Shown here one piece after another: positions 11,801-26,800 of a stretch of 64,000 nucleotides of DNA. Numbering within the stretch: the stretch's first letter is position 1; every line of letters starts with the position of its first letter. Below the pieces are notes generated by a model. It saw only the letters and a program-made list of their open reading frames with translations. It was not told the DNA's origin and ran no database searches. This DNA comes from Pararge aegeria. Lineage: Eukaryota; Arthropoda; Insecta; Lepidoptera; Nymphalidae. The stretch is from contig NC_053200.1 in assembly GCF_905163445.1 (NCBI RefSeq), positions 9,052,001-9,116,000 of the forward strand. Reading direction: 5' to 3'. A program made the position numbers and the translations under genes.

Positions 11801-14800
11801 AATTACTTCATCTGAACTATTAAATAATCTTATTAATTCGGCTTTATAATTTTCTTCAAACAAAGCAAGCTACTATAAGTACACTTGTTTTATAAGTTAC
11901 TAGCGGTCCCCCGTGATTTCGTCCCGTACTATTTCTATTATGCTCCCATACAAACTTTCTTCCGCTATTCTACGCAATATAACACGACCCACCGCGGTCG
12001 ATTCGCCTGCGCATTTACGTTACGTTGACTATACTTACGTTATAACGAGAGTACAAATTTTAAATTTTCTGTTGTGTGTATGCTTAGTTTTAACAAATAA
12101 TCTTTCTTTAATCAAATAAAATAATCTTTAAATGTGGTACAATAGTGGTGTTCGTTCTCATTAAAATTGATGCTCTCATTTTGCAATATGAATATCGTGT
12201 GAAAATATTTGTATTTTATATTTAGTATACTAAAGTGTTTAAAAGAAACAGCCCAGTCGATGTATCAAATACCAGCAGCTGGGCTGTAAAAAATAACTCT
12301 AAAGAAATTAATATAAGTAGATACCTCATACCTACATATTTACAAGAAAGAGAGATAAGTAAAACCCATATATTTTAGCCTTTCTATAAAGTATTTTTTT
12401 TTTATCTGGCTGGTAGTTTTGTGTTTAGAGCGTTTTGTGTTTTAATTGTCAATCTAAATACGATTTTTTATCGATATAAATTGTAAAAAGTTTCAGTCCC
12501 TATTTAGCAACAAATCAAAGGGGAAAGGGTAAGTGCAAAAAAAAATCTTATGCTTTATTATTATTATACATAAACTTTTAGGGCAATTCAGCATTTCGTG
12601 CATGTACCATTGTAGATGTGCGATCATCTTTATAGTCTTTCTAGACTGAAGTAATTGCTACCGTCGTTTAAAACAATGCCTTTTATATTCCTTGTTTTTA
12701 GAGCTACATAGATTTCTTAGTATCCCAGAAAAACAAATCCAAGCGTGCAAAATCTTTACACTTAATAGAATTTCTATTTAATTGCTATTTATAGAGAATG
12801 GTAGAAAAATCGAATTGCCTACCTAATAGGTAATAAATAATAAATGCTGTATAGCTGTTTCAGAAATTTCTAGAACGTGAATGTTAGTTCAGTTATTCGG
12901 TAATTAGAATAGTTTGTTTTACGATCGAAATACAATTCAAATGAAACTTTTATTGAGTTGTGTCAGCAATGAAAAGCATTTTACTAACGTCATTTAGTTT
13001 TCACTAGCCGCCTAAGAATTAAAGATTCTTATTCATATTAATAGTTTTATCATCAAGGGTAGTATGTTTATATTGATACAGCAGTAAAATACATTTTAAT
13101 TCATTCCGATAGGACATTTAATGTAGTTATCGCGAATTTAAAAAAATGTAAGGATAAAAATACAAAACTTAAAATATGCTTTTTAATAAACCAAATGCGG
13201 ACAAACTCGCGGTATTCAGCTCGTTGAGTATTAAATAATAAATAAATAAATAAATATACTACGACAATACACACATCGCCATCTAGCCCCAAAGTAAGCG
13301 TAGCTTGTGTTATGGGTACTAAGATAGCTGTTGAATATTTTTATGAATATAATACATATAAATACTTATAATATACAGATAAACACTCAGACACTGAAAA
13401 ACAATCATGTTCATCAAACAAACATTTTCCAGTTGTGGGAATCGAACCCACGGCCTAGGACTCAGAAAGCAGGGTCGCTGCCCACTGCGCCAATCGGCCG
13501 TCGAAAATTTATTAAAGTAAGGATAGTATATAGTAGTAGTGGAGCTTCTTGTGTCAGAGCTTCTCAGGGGATTAACTTCTGCTATGCTTATTTCTACTGT
13601 CAAACAGCACGGCTGTGTCCCGGTTTAAAGGGTGTGGTTGGCGGTGTGATTACAGGCACACCTACGCCTCAGTTTGATGGAAACAGTACGCACTTTAAAG
13701 AATGTTTTCGCTTTCGTTTTCAACTTACTATCCGGTGGACCAACTGTTTTGTGCGTCAATTATTTAATGGATAAAGCCGGCGTTACTTTGCGGAACTCCA
13801 TGATATGTTATGAAAATTAAGCTTAATTTGCTTTACTTCGCGAAAAGCAGGAGAAAAGGATGTTGAGGGTACATTGCCAAACATATGTTTCGTGTGGAGT
13901 ATAAAGATTGAAGAAATTATAAATTACACCATACAGATTCTGCTGCATCTCCCGGAGTATAGCATATTAAGCTTAATTTTCAACATCTTCTGAGGATGCT
14001 CCGGTTTCGGAGCGAGACGTGCATAGAGGGCACATTGCCGACGAATCTGTTTGGTGTGGAGTATAAGGATTGAAGAAATTATAAATTACACCATACAGAT
14101 TCTGCTGCATCTCCCGGAGTATAGCATATTAAGCTTAATTTTCAACATCTTCTGAGGATGCTCCGGTTTCGGAGCGAGACGTGCATAGAGGGCACATTGC
14201 CGACGAATCTGTTTGGTGTGGAGTATAAGGATTGAAGAAATTATAAATTACACCATACAGATTCTCCTGCTTTTCGCGGAGTATAGCAAATTAAGCTTAA
14301 TTTTCGAATAAGTCAATTATTAAAAAAAAAAAAAACTGCTGTATTTATTATTATACAGCAGATATACCTAGATGTTTGAAATTAGTTCAACCAGTTGCGC
14401 ATAACAGAACAGCCGTTATTCCTGTCCTCTGCAATATATTTAACCTCACTAATTACCCGTCACCTAAATACCTACATAACCCATACACACCCGTTACCAT
14501 GTAAATTAGTCATAATTGCTATACAGACTACGGAGCCGCTCCTAAATAATAGTTGTAGAGTTCCGTCTGCTAGAACTCTAGACAAACTAAACGTCGCTGG
14601 CCCGAGAATTCATGGCAAAAGAATGTAAAGGTGCCCTTTTAATAAAATTCGTGACAAAATTAACCAAAAATATAAACAAATTGAGAATTTTTAAACAAAA
14701 CGTTCGGTTAGATTAGGCCGGAGAATAGCGTGGTTGCGATTATGTGCCTTTCGCAAAACCGCAACCAAGTTCCCGTGACCCGTTCACCAGGTCACGAGTT

Positions 14801-17800
14801 GGAAGTTATCTTGAGATTTCAGACTTTAAGAATCCGATATAACCACTGTAACCAGTAAAAAAACAGGTGAATAGTGTTTTCGAGCATTGCTGCCAAACCA
14901 AAGAAAAATATTTTGATTCAAGTTCTGAGTTCAAATTTATAAAAAGAAAAATTCTTCTCGTTCGCTTTTAACAATACAACAGTTTCACTGATCCGCCACG
15001 GTGGTCAGGCTCCACTGAGATTTTCCAGCTATACAGGAGATATTAGGGCATACAGTTGAACTATATACTCCCTTATTCTTATGGACACATGACGCAAAAT
15101 ATATCAGGCGCACCACAGACAGCATAACTTGATTTCCGCGAGGCTCTGGAGTAAATCGCCAATTTCCAAACTCTGATACAAAGAATTTCTTGATAGAAAA
15201 ACCTAATAGGTACTGTTCATTGGCCGGACCAGGGTTCGAACCTAGGACCTCGCGATCTGCAGTCCAATCAGAAGTTAAACCAACTAGGCACTTAGCTCTA
15301 CAACCCTTTGTGGGCCCGGACCTCTTTTGTTGAATTTCCACCAATCCGTCCTGTGCCCATGTTTTCCAGTTTCGCACACCGATTGCGTTTCGGTTTACTT
15401 CACCTATTCAACGCAGATTTGGCCTCTAAATCTATTTAATTAATTTAGCTATTATGAAAATTAAGCTTAATTTGAGTTACTCCGCGAAAAATCTCCGCAG
15501 GAGAATCTGTATGGTGTAATTTATAATTTCTTCAATCCTACTACTCCACACAAAACAGATCTTCGGCAATGTACCCTCTACGCACGTGTCGCTCCGAAAT
15601 CGGAGAAGATGTCGACTTTATTATGAACAAACTTAACAATTATTAATTTCTCTTGAATTACTCTATCTCTTGCTAAATACGTTGCGTAGTTTTAAAGCTC
15701 CAAGTGTACCAGGGTAGGAGGGATTTATTCTATGTAATGATGTATGTGTTTGTGTATGTAGAGTACGGAACCCATTTTTTCTATACAAGTTGCTGCCCCA
15801 CAAACCCAAATATACCTACTATATTAATCATTTAAGCTTATTAACACGCAACACTGTTCATTAAGCGTTATTACTATCGGATGTTTTAATTAATAGAGTA
15901 TTAAAAACTTCCATAGTATTTGTTATTCTATACCTACCTATGAGCGTACCCAGGTTCTGGTCTAAGGGGGGCAATTGAGATTTTTTTAAGTCAGATCGTC
16001 TGCGGCCTGTAATCAATATTGGGTCAAAACTGTAATTTTTTTTTCACTTTCGTCTGTCAGTCCCCCTTTAACTTCGAAAAGATAGAGGTTCTTACGTGCC
16101 GAGGATCAAACTCCCTTTTCCCGAAAGAGAGACCGAAGGACTAGGCTACAATCGCTTAAAGAGATCTCTCATATTATGTGTCATACTTTGTTTTCTTTGT
16201 ATTCTTGAACCGGGACTCAATACTCCCATCACCAGATACTTTATCAAGGTGTGTTCACGTAATATATAATTAAGGTGACATAAGTGTTAAGTTAAATATG
16301 ATAATCCAAGGATGTGCAATCCGCATAGCTATATGCAGACTCATTGTTCTCGGCAATCGTTATTCGAGTCACGGACTTGGTAACCAAGTAGGCAGTTTTA
16401 TTTGTATCTGAGAGACTTGAGAGCGTTCTCAGCTCGCGTTGACGGAACATTAAGTTGTCTCTTGTTAGCAAGGCTAAACTAAAGCATCCTGGTCGCATTA
16501 GAGTTGGAGTGCAAATGTTTCCTCATGTCACCTATGTCCAGCAGTGGACGTCCATTAGTTGACATGATGGCTCTAACACAACTGTACGATAGCAAGCGTT
16601 CAAAACTCATACTAAAGCTAAAGCTACGAACTGTAGTAGTTCGTCGTAACGTGTAAGCGCATGTCACTTTCTACACCCCTCCATTTGGCTGTAGGTATTC
16701 TAAGGCCTGTATCCTTAGTACAAGATATACTCGAAATCGAGGAGTCGTTTTTGAATATCAAACTCTTTCCCGCCAAAGTAAAATGGACCTAATATACCTC
16801 GTTTTAGAATCGTGAAATGTAAACTTTTGATATTTATTTTAACAAAGGTCTGCCCTGCCACGACTACCGTACGTAGGCAAATTTGAGCTTTAACAAGATG
16901 CTATTAATGCATATTTTCTTTATGTCCTAGGATCGGACATTAAAAAACCAACCAACCAACCAACTTCTGTCAAATAACTTATTATAAGTTCTAAGAGCTA
17001 TGTGAGGACACTTTAGCACTTAACTCGGTCTAACGATGAAAGCGTTGGTAGATCACCGACGAGTCGCACCGAGGGATCCGCTAGAACCAAGCAGCACAAG
17101 ACCGTGGTACTTGGAACTCCCTACAAAAAAGGCTGGCAGTAGACGTTCGTTGGTTATCATGGTGACAACATAAATAAGATCCATTTTACTTTCCTGATGT
17201 TCAAGTAATTCTGTAATCGAAAACGACTCCTCGATTGCGAATCTTGTACTAAGGGTATGTGTGCGTAAGTTTATGATTGACTTTCACTGCACACGCGTTA
17301 AGAGGATTTCCTTAGTGCGACGACTACTTACGTCTATTTGCATTTCCTTCTAAAGTTATGTAATGTGATACCTACCTATATTGCTCAATTTGTTTCTATT
17401 TCCGCCCCAATTGTGTTTGGAATTTAATGACTTCATTGGTTAAGATCGAAATAGGCAGTACAATCTGGGGTCAATGTTCTTCAACATTATATTCATACAT
17501 ATTAGTATATTTATAATTTCTTCATTCTTTATACTCCACTCATAATATATCTTCGGCAATGAACTATCTACACACGTTTCGCTCCGACACCGGTGCATCC
17601 TGAGATGTTGAATCTTCTATATATATAAAAGAGAAAGTGTGTGGGTATGTTCCGTATAGGCTCCGAAACGGCTGGACCGATTTCAATGAAACTTTCAGGG
17701 AATCTCCGGATTGACCTGGCGAGTAATCCTGTAAAGTTTGGTGACGATCGGAGCACTCCTATTTTTGAACTGTCAAACTGTCAGTTTATTGTTTAAATAA

Positions 17801-20800
17801 AATAAAGCAAAATCTAGCCCGGCGAAGCGGGCTGGGAACGCTAGTTTACAATAAAATATTGTTGAGTATGTGTGTGTGTGTGCTACCTAATCTTTGAATA
17901 TTTGTTTGGTGCGGAGGATAAATACTGAAAAAAATATAAATTACACCGATTCTCCTGCTTTTCGCGGAGCAGGTACTTATAGCAAATTGAGCTTATTTTT
18001 TATTTAATATCGGTATAGATTAAATCGATCAGTTAATATTATCATTTATAGGTGCGTCAATTTTATAATTTTAGTTCGTTAATGTGTAAAAGAAGTTTGG
18101 AACTTTTTCCGTCATAAGATAAATGTCTAATACCCAAAAAAATAATGAGTTGGCTATTGTGCCTGTAAGTAATTCAAAATCCTACGAAAATCTTAACCAC
18201 GAAGGCATTTTAATTTAAAACATATCCAACATTGTAAGGAAGGTATAAAAGTAGGTATATGTTACGTAACTTTCATCAAACTGGCAGCGGAATACCATAA
18301 TATTGTAATACTATGAGAAGCAATTTCATTATGACGGCCGCAACAAAGGGCTGTCTCACGATCTCGTTATTCAATGAACTGTATCAAAAATATGGGTTTT
18401 CAACGAGGCGTTATGAAATGAGGGATGTTTGACTATTATTGTTCATTTCTATAAAGGAAATTCAATATTGTATTAGGTACATTTTCGACTGGCTTGCGAA
18501 AACCGCTAAAATGTAGCCTCTATAAAAATGAACGTGCTAACGATTTACGGAAGGCGCTGAAAACATTTGTGAAGTACCTAAGTACATCAATCGCCTATGA
18601 TAGTCCTCTGCTCTGGACTAAAGGCCTCCGAACGGGAGGGTTTGCCCATAATCGCCACCCTGGAAACACCTGTTGCCTGTTGGTGACCGCAGCAGATGGT
18701 AGTAGTAGCACAGAGAACGCTTCTGCCGTTTTCCGTTATATTCTCCTAATTGCCTCGTACGACAACCGCGGGAAAAGAGGCGTTGTGACCTGCCGTCACT
18801 ACATGCCATAAAGTTTAAAAACCCGCTTTTCCGGTTTATAGCATGGTACACGAGTCAAAGAAACTTAAGAAGGAAAAAGGCCAGGGGTACCGCACCCCTT
18901 CGAGATCGAATTCGATCGTTCAATGAACCTTGTCAAAGCTTACACAAAGAAACCTATCATCAACCGGTCAATGGATTGCATGACATTCTCATATTTTTGA
19001 CAACGACAACAAAAAATTTACCGGCCGATAATCTTTGGTATATCTTTGGTAGGACTTAATGTCATGATATCGATATCAATCAATAATAAGCTAAGTCACA
19101 GGCATAATACGTTTGTAGACACACGTGAGGTAAGTGAAGCAGCATTGTTCCGGCATTTGCCTTAGCAGGGGACAGTCTCACGCTCCCGTTGCCCAATGAA
19201 CCGTGTCCATTATATGGGTTTGAGGTTTCCAACGGGGACTCGTGGTTATGAGGTTAGTGACATTATATTATTTAGAGCGTTAGTACAACCACCATACCAT
19301 AGCAACGAATGTTGTAGATCAGCGGTAGTTTGTGGTTTTATGAATTACTAGCTGTTGCCCACATTCTTCGTCCGCTTTTATTACGGTTATTTACAAATCC
19401 CATGGGAAGCGTTTATTTTCTGGGATAAAAAGTAGCCTTGAAGGACAGAGAGTATCGTAACTCTCCGTCCTTTCAAATAACTCTATGCCTAAAATGAGGT
19501 TTCTATGCTTACAACCTATTACATTTATAAGATTAGTTGGATGCGGGTAGAATGCAATTTTTTATGGAAAAGGAACATCGTACTTAAAGAGCGGTATTAA
19601 ATATTTAGATATTCCGTTGTTACGCCTTGACTTGAAATGTTCATGCGGGCGTAATGATATGTTTTGTGTAAGCGGTGATAGACTAGTGGGTAACGCTGTG
19701 GCTTTCTTTTCGGGAGGACCGAATTCGATCCCCGCCGCTCCTCTAACTTTTCGCAGTTATGTGCGTTTTAAGCAATTAAATATAACTTGCTTTAACGGTG
19801 AACAAATTCATTTCCGTAAGCCTAAAGCCCTCAACTGATACTGATATTTCGTTGTGAGAATGAATGAAAACGGACAAGAGTACCTACGAAACTGACTGCC
19901 AAACTGATAGTCGTATACGCCCGTAAGAAGAATTTCTAATGTAGTCGCATTGTTATTTGCTCTGTTTACCGATTATCAATGCAGCATTGATTTAATAGGA
20001 GCTGTGATAGCCCTTTGGGTAGAACTTCGACTTCAGGGGGCCGAGTTCGAATCCCAGCACTCTCCTCTAACTTTTCTTAGTTATGCCCGTTTTAGCAATA
20101 AATATATCACTTGCTTCAACGATGAAGGAAAATATTTTAAGGAAACCTGCATGCCTGATGTCTCCATAATTTTCTCAAAGGTTCGGAGTCCACCAATCGG
20201 CACTAGGCCAGCGTGGTGGACTATGCCTTAAACCCTTATCATCGTGTGAGGAGACCCGTGCCCTGTAGTGGGCCGGCAATGGGTTGATTTGATGATGATG
20301 ATGATGAACTGACTTAATATGTTACTCGTATTTAACTCTCACTGACTCTCGTTACTCCATCATTAAAATAAATTATTAATCTTCTGTTGATAGTTCCACT
20401 AGGAACTTCGTTGGGATTAACAGACGAGCGTTCCAACTAAATACAAACTCACCTTAGTAAAGTAGGCGACCTTGTATCTCGAATAAGTGGTTGAACTTGG
20501 CAATAGATTTCAATTAAGTCATTTAACATATCTAGTTTTTCTATAGGAAGGACGGCCCTTGAAGTTAGCATTCCGGCTCAACTGATTCAAGTTACCAAAT
20601 ATGAATGCATTGGTGACATAAGTAGATATATCCCAGTCAATGGCGCAAATTCCGTTACACAAAATTCTTTAAACTCAACTAAGGATATACGTTAAAGAAA
20701 CCCCATATCATATCTTACAACGTTTAATCGTTTTAGTATCTCGTATTACAACATAGCACATAATAAACTCAAACATCAATCTATGTGAGCTTTTAGCAAA

Positions 20801-23800
20801 CTTTTACTTAACTGCAATGAAATAACTTCTTCAATCTTCCCTTGACATTACTGTCCGTACTGAGTACTCCTCTGTACCTCTTTTTTCCCGCCATTCTATG
20901 ACCTTCCTTTTTTATCTGGGTTCCTGTCATTTTGAATTCTGAACTCCAGCTTATACTGAACACAGATTGTACATAATTTTGACCAGCCCGAACGAAGATA
21001 CCTTTTTATCTTTAACCAAACGTACATACTAATGCAGATTTGCTAACTTATGTCTTAAAATAGTGCTATCCCTTTCGTCGGAACATTATGAAACGGACAG
21101 CACTACTTTTAGACCCTTCAATGTAGTTTAGTTTAGACATTTGTGAACAACAGAATTAGCAACAATGTATGGACTTTATCATGTGCATCTAGCAAATACT
21201 AAACCATTAAGCTTTTAGCTCTGCTCTTATATCTTAACGATAAGCAACTCTGTGACTTGTGAGTGATAAAACAACTCTGTGACTGTTATAAGAGAGAGAG
21301 TTCTACACTAAAGATCCACTACGCCGCGCTGCTCTAATGCGGGCTTGTAGTATTTTCATATGTAAGCAATAATAACGAACATCGACAGTTTCACGTGTTC
21401 CAACTTTCAAACTTTTGTTAATTCTGAAAATTTCTTAACAGCAGAATCCAATAAGTACTTCAAAATTCGCAATTCAAAGTTCATTTATTTCGTGGAGGGC
21501 TAGTTTACAAACATTTTTGAAACGACAAGTCAGTCTGTTTGTAGTGACTACCACCGCGTTAGGAAGGCAATACTATCGAGAAGAGCCGGCAAGAAATTCA
21601 GCACATTGCTCATTTTTAACATCATTTTACAGTTTACAATCTTTAGAATTTTCTATCTTGTAAGAGATTCAAGTGTAGCAGCCTGTTTCCAAGCGGCCTT
21701 GCCGTTAAACATAAATGTTTATCGCACGTGTTTTTTAGTAAAACATGCTTTCCACTTCAGTAAACTGCACCTAAAAATGACGACGACGCTATCAATAAAG
21801 TATCTTTTCTTAACCAAATAAATAATCATTGAAATAATAGGAATAAGCAATTCAACCTGTTCAACCCAGAGAACACTCCCAATTTTCATTTAATGTTCCA
21901 ATACGTTAATAACGTACGTAGAAAAACCGTAATGGAACATTATTAAGTTAATAAACCAAGTCATCACTCGGTAAAGGGACAAAACCGCTTTCATATACGA
22001 CTTGACGGTTTATTCGAAGATTTAAGATACCGTTGCTTTATGCCTCGGGTAAGTTTTTACGACTGTCATTAGCCTTTATACCCGTTTTGTGGCTTGGATT
22101 TTGCGAGCGCGAAGAAAACAATTTGTACGCTTGTGCCACTTCATACGAGTATGTAGCATAGTTTAAAAGATCTAAGCGTACCAGGGCTTAACGTTTCCAT
22201 GGTAACTGAAATAGGAAACAAAATGTGTTATGGATCTCATTCTTTTCTATACATTCATGTGTTTCTTTATCTACATATTATTAGTTTCCATGGTAACTAA
22301 AACATGAAACTGAGTATGCGATGTATTCTATCTCATTCTGTCCCATACATTTTTATTTTTTTATTTTTTATGGTGACGCATTTCCGTTTCATCAAGTTTC
22401 AAATCCCAACCATTTAAAACGTTTCACTTCAATGAACTCTCCGTGACACGGGGGTGAACTCCGTGACACGCGGGTGTGCAACGGCAATTTCCATACTACG
22501 GCCTTACCTAGCCTAACAATATTTGGCCCACTTGGAAATCAAACCCGTAGCTCATGTGCCTTTTTTGAAAATCTTAACCAGTCTACTGGAATAACTTAGC
22601 AATTATGTGTCGTGAATCGTGAAACATATACGTAGGTACTGAGGACGCTCCGGAGTAGGCGCGAAAAGTGTGTGGAGAGCGTATTTTCAGAAGATACTCG
22701 TATGTAAATTACACAGAAAACATTTGTCTGGTGTCATTTGGTGGTGAATTTACTTCCAACTTACACTTAACTTATACTGAAGATCCGCGGTCTGCTTTTT
22801 TTATCAATTATTGTTGACTATCTTATCAACTTAACGTTGTAGGTAAGCAGTGGCGTGCATAGCCCTTGGACCCAGGGTATGCACAAGGTGTTCAACACAA
22901 ACATAAAGTAAAATTTAGATTTTAGATATGTCGGTTTATAATCAAATTACTTTACGAAAGTTAAATCTTTGATTGATTTAATACTATCGTGTATCTACTG
23001 CTAATTGAATAAAAGTACATACCCTGATTTACGTCACAAAATTATGACACACCATTCGGCAGCATTTTCTAAGCACACTGATGATGATAATATTTTTTTC
23101 CAACATATCATGTTTTTAGAGTCTCTATGAAAATTATTAAGATCACAATATCCTTTATCATTCCACACTTTACGTATATTGGACAATAAAACAAAATGAA
23201 AGCAAAATAATCGATTGGTGTGTACAAAGCCGCTTAGCCAAGAATAGTTTTCGTAATATTTATTATTAAACATACGTGTTACTTTATCACCCCCTTTTTT
23301 TGGGATATTTGTAACATTGGTACACACCTTTCTTTGCGAATGATTTCTAATTTTACGATATAGGGATAGAAATTAAAGTTTTCTCTAAGTACTTTTTACA
23401 GGCACACTGAACCCAAACAAAGGCCGCACGAATATGCTTTCATTATAAAATGAATGAATAAACTATAAATTAACTATAACACATTAAACTATCACTCAAA
23501 CTTTTATAAGTTACTGAATTTATGCACTTGAACCGTTTATTTATCACCAACGCCATTGAGCATTGTTCGAAGTATGTTCGAAGGTAAACAATAATGGCGA
23601 TTGAATATGCCAATGAAAACATTGCAATCGAAATTAGTCAAAATATGTTTTTATTTTTTTGTAAGTATAGGTTAGAACGCTATTTTACTTTGATATGTAA
23701 ACAATAAATAAAAACAATATTTATTGTTAACTTTCTCACTTTCCAATGTTTCCTGAAAAACGTAAACTATTCATTCGTCATAATTAAGACAGCGTTTGAT

Positions 23801-26800
23801 TTCATAACTCATTTTTAAAGCGAAAGACTAATTTGATAATATTAGTTCCTTAATTTTCTTAAAAGACACTGTAAGGTATTTACACTTGTTAATGATATTT
23901 TTATTTCTAAAAAAGAATAATGGCAGTATACAACAATTACAAACCAAGCAAATCATTTTATTCATAAAAAAATCAAACACGTAATTGATTATCCACTTCC
24001 GTAAGCAGTGCTTATAGACACCTATACTTAGAGAATTTATGAATGAAACTGTTCACACAAGACCGATGCTAATCTTGTAAGTACAAGCGCACGATTATAA
24101 CATTACACGACACACACTACTAACTTGCACGCACACATCTAGCAGAACGATTCTTTCTTTGGGCGTGATTATTTTATTTGATATTTCTATGCAACAGTAG
24201 ATGGCGTCATATGTCGAGTGATTTATAATAATTGATTTACCCTGCAATCGATAACATGAGATTTAAATAATAATATCGGTATTTTTACGTGTTTTAAAAG
24301 GTAAATGATTAGCATTTACGGTTAGATATTAAAATACGAAGTATAAGATTTTATTTTGTACGCTATACGCCTCGCGCGCGCTGGTTGCGCTGTCGCCTGT
24401 CTAGCGACAATTGACTTTTTTACTTAGTGTTTTTTTTATTACAAAACTTTAATGGTCCTATCTGAAGGCTCTTTAAGACCCTGAGGGTAGGGTATGCACT
24501 GCTTATTTGCATATATGCAATGCACGCCACTGTAGGTAAGTATGTCTTGTAATTTCTCTAAAGCTGGCAGCGAAATGACAAGTTACCGATATTAGGTACA
24601 GTTCATAATTCAAATTGATTTCAGATGCAACGTCACGCGAGAATTTACATAGTGTAAAAAGTGCGACATATATATATCTTGATAATAGTTCTAACACAAT
24701 TTATCTTCTCTTATAATTATTTACATATGTATGTTTCATAAAAATTAATTAGTGGCTTATTATGAAGTATACATTTTTTTTTAAATTTCACTAGTAAACC
24801 TCTGATTTCATGTAACCTAATTCATTATGCATTATGTAAATTATGAAAACCGCAACTTTCATATTACTGTGCGGTTTTAACGAATTTTGGGCGTATTTTA
24901 ATTGCTAATGTGTACTGTAGTCTTTGCGGTTTCTATATTATGGTCAGTGTAGTATAAAACGCAGGTGTACTTTTAAAGTTAACTGGATTGTAACGAGATA
25001 ATATTTTTAAATCTTACTTGTTTTTGAAACAACCCGTATATTACCTAGACAATAAATTTTACTTTAAATATAGCGTAATTAAAGAGTGCAAAAATTATTT
25101 TAATGACGGCGAAGCTGGGCTATAAATTTAAAATATTTCAAATGTAATTTTCGAGCTTAAAAACATTTTTAACTGTACTAATTAAGCACTTATTATGGAT
25201 GTTTTTTTTTTCTTGTCATAAATATGCTTACATAGCGAATAAACGAGCGGAGAGGTCATTCACCTGTAGGTACAACTAGTTTATCTGATCAAGTTAGCAT
25301 ATTTACCTTTGAAGTACCTGAAATCTATCTTTGTTGAAGCCTTCATGGTAGAAAAAAATACTTTCCACGTTTGCATTTGATAATATTACGACTTATCATT
25401 TGTGTGTATAACTGAGTACCCTTGAGAGAAAATTCTCAAATTGTAAAAAATCTCAGGATTCTTCAATGGCAATCAGTCCTTTTCTCCGGACTTTTGGTTT
25501 TTTCATCTGGTAACCCTAAGTGTGGTAGACTACTGTCATTTAGTGCCTTTTAGTGGGCCGCTAATAGGTTCAGAATGATGAAAACTGTGTAGTGTGTCTA
25601 CACAGTTTTCATACAAGGTCAAATATAAATAAGTATATTGTCCTTCGTAACGTACATTAGTTACGTACAATACAGTATAATTCCACGCAGGAAACGCAAT
25701 TTACCGGTTTGTCACCGCGCACCTTGGTAGGTTAGGCTTGGGACGCATCGGAAATTAAACCACCTAGCTCACTGCTTCCGGTATGTCCACGGCATTTCCT
25801 GTCTCCTGTAGCTACATCATATTTGAGTTTTGATTCTAAATAAACAAATATTATTCAAAGTCAAAAATTTCTTCATTCAAATAGGCACATAGATGGCACT
25901 TTTGATGCGTACATTACATGTAAAATATGACATAGGAGTGAGTTGATGGCGATAAATAAATTCGTCAACTTAAAACTAAAGCTACGAGGGTTCCAAACGC
26001 GCCCTGGTCTAAGAAGAAGCCCGCAACAAACTTAGCCGGTTGTTATTTTTTTTTTGTTATCACCATCTCACATTGTCCTTTAAAAACTAATTAAAGAAGC
26101 AACCTGGTTAGAGCAATAATTTACACCTAAGCATTTTTATCGTTGACGTAGTCCTTAATACTATAATAGGACTTTTCTATAATTGAGCTTACGTTTAATA
26201 CAAACTTTGAACTTTTTCAGAGACATCTCCAATATATCAACTGGTAATTTATTGTAAAATTGTGTACAATTTCCTTATAATGAATTACTTATTTTATTTA
26301 GTCTAGTATATTGCACTGCAAGTTTATTTTTGCTTCTAAAATTCTATTAACAGATAAGGTATTACACTAAAAGCTATTGAATTGTGAAACGCGTTCCTAC
26401 TATATATACCACAGGCAAAATCGCTTGTTATTTTAAAATGCGGTAAAATCATATCACCTTGCTCATTGAAAACGACTTTTAGAACCTAGTTTTTTTATGT
26501 TTAAGCTGTTAAGTATTTATGGTATTAATGAGATTAAAATATGGGTTTATTTTTTTATATTTATTTACTATATTATTCTTATTTGTGCATGTTTGTTTAA
26601 TTCGCATTTAGCTTATTTATTTAGTATATTATTCTTATTTGTGCATGTTTGTTTAATTTGTATTTGGGGAACAATTTAACGAAAGAAAATATGCTGAGAC
26701 ATAGCAAAGCAAAAAAGTTCATAGATGTATCTATATATTGGAAACTACTACTAAAAGAGCAACTGCTGAATTTCTTGCCGGCATCTTCTCGGTAGAATCT

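Noticed and set aside
13331..13774. 147-residue plus-strand ORF
   Set aside because: Most of it is the reverse strand of SINE copy 4; no domain.
14985..15377. 130-residue minus-strand protein
   Set aside because: The frame runs through a tRNA-derived SINE; the protein-like stretch is the translated promoter and body of the repeat.
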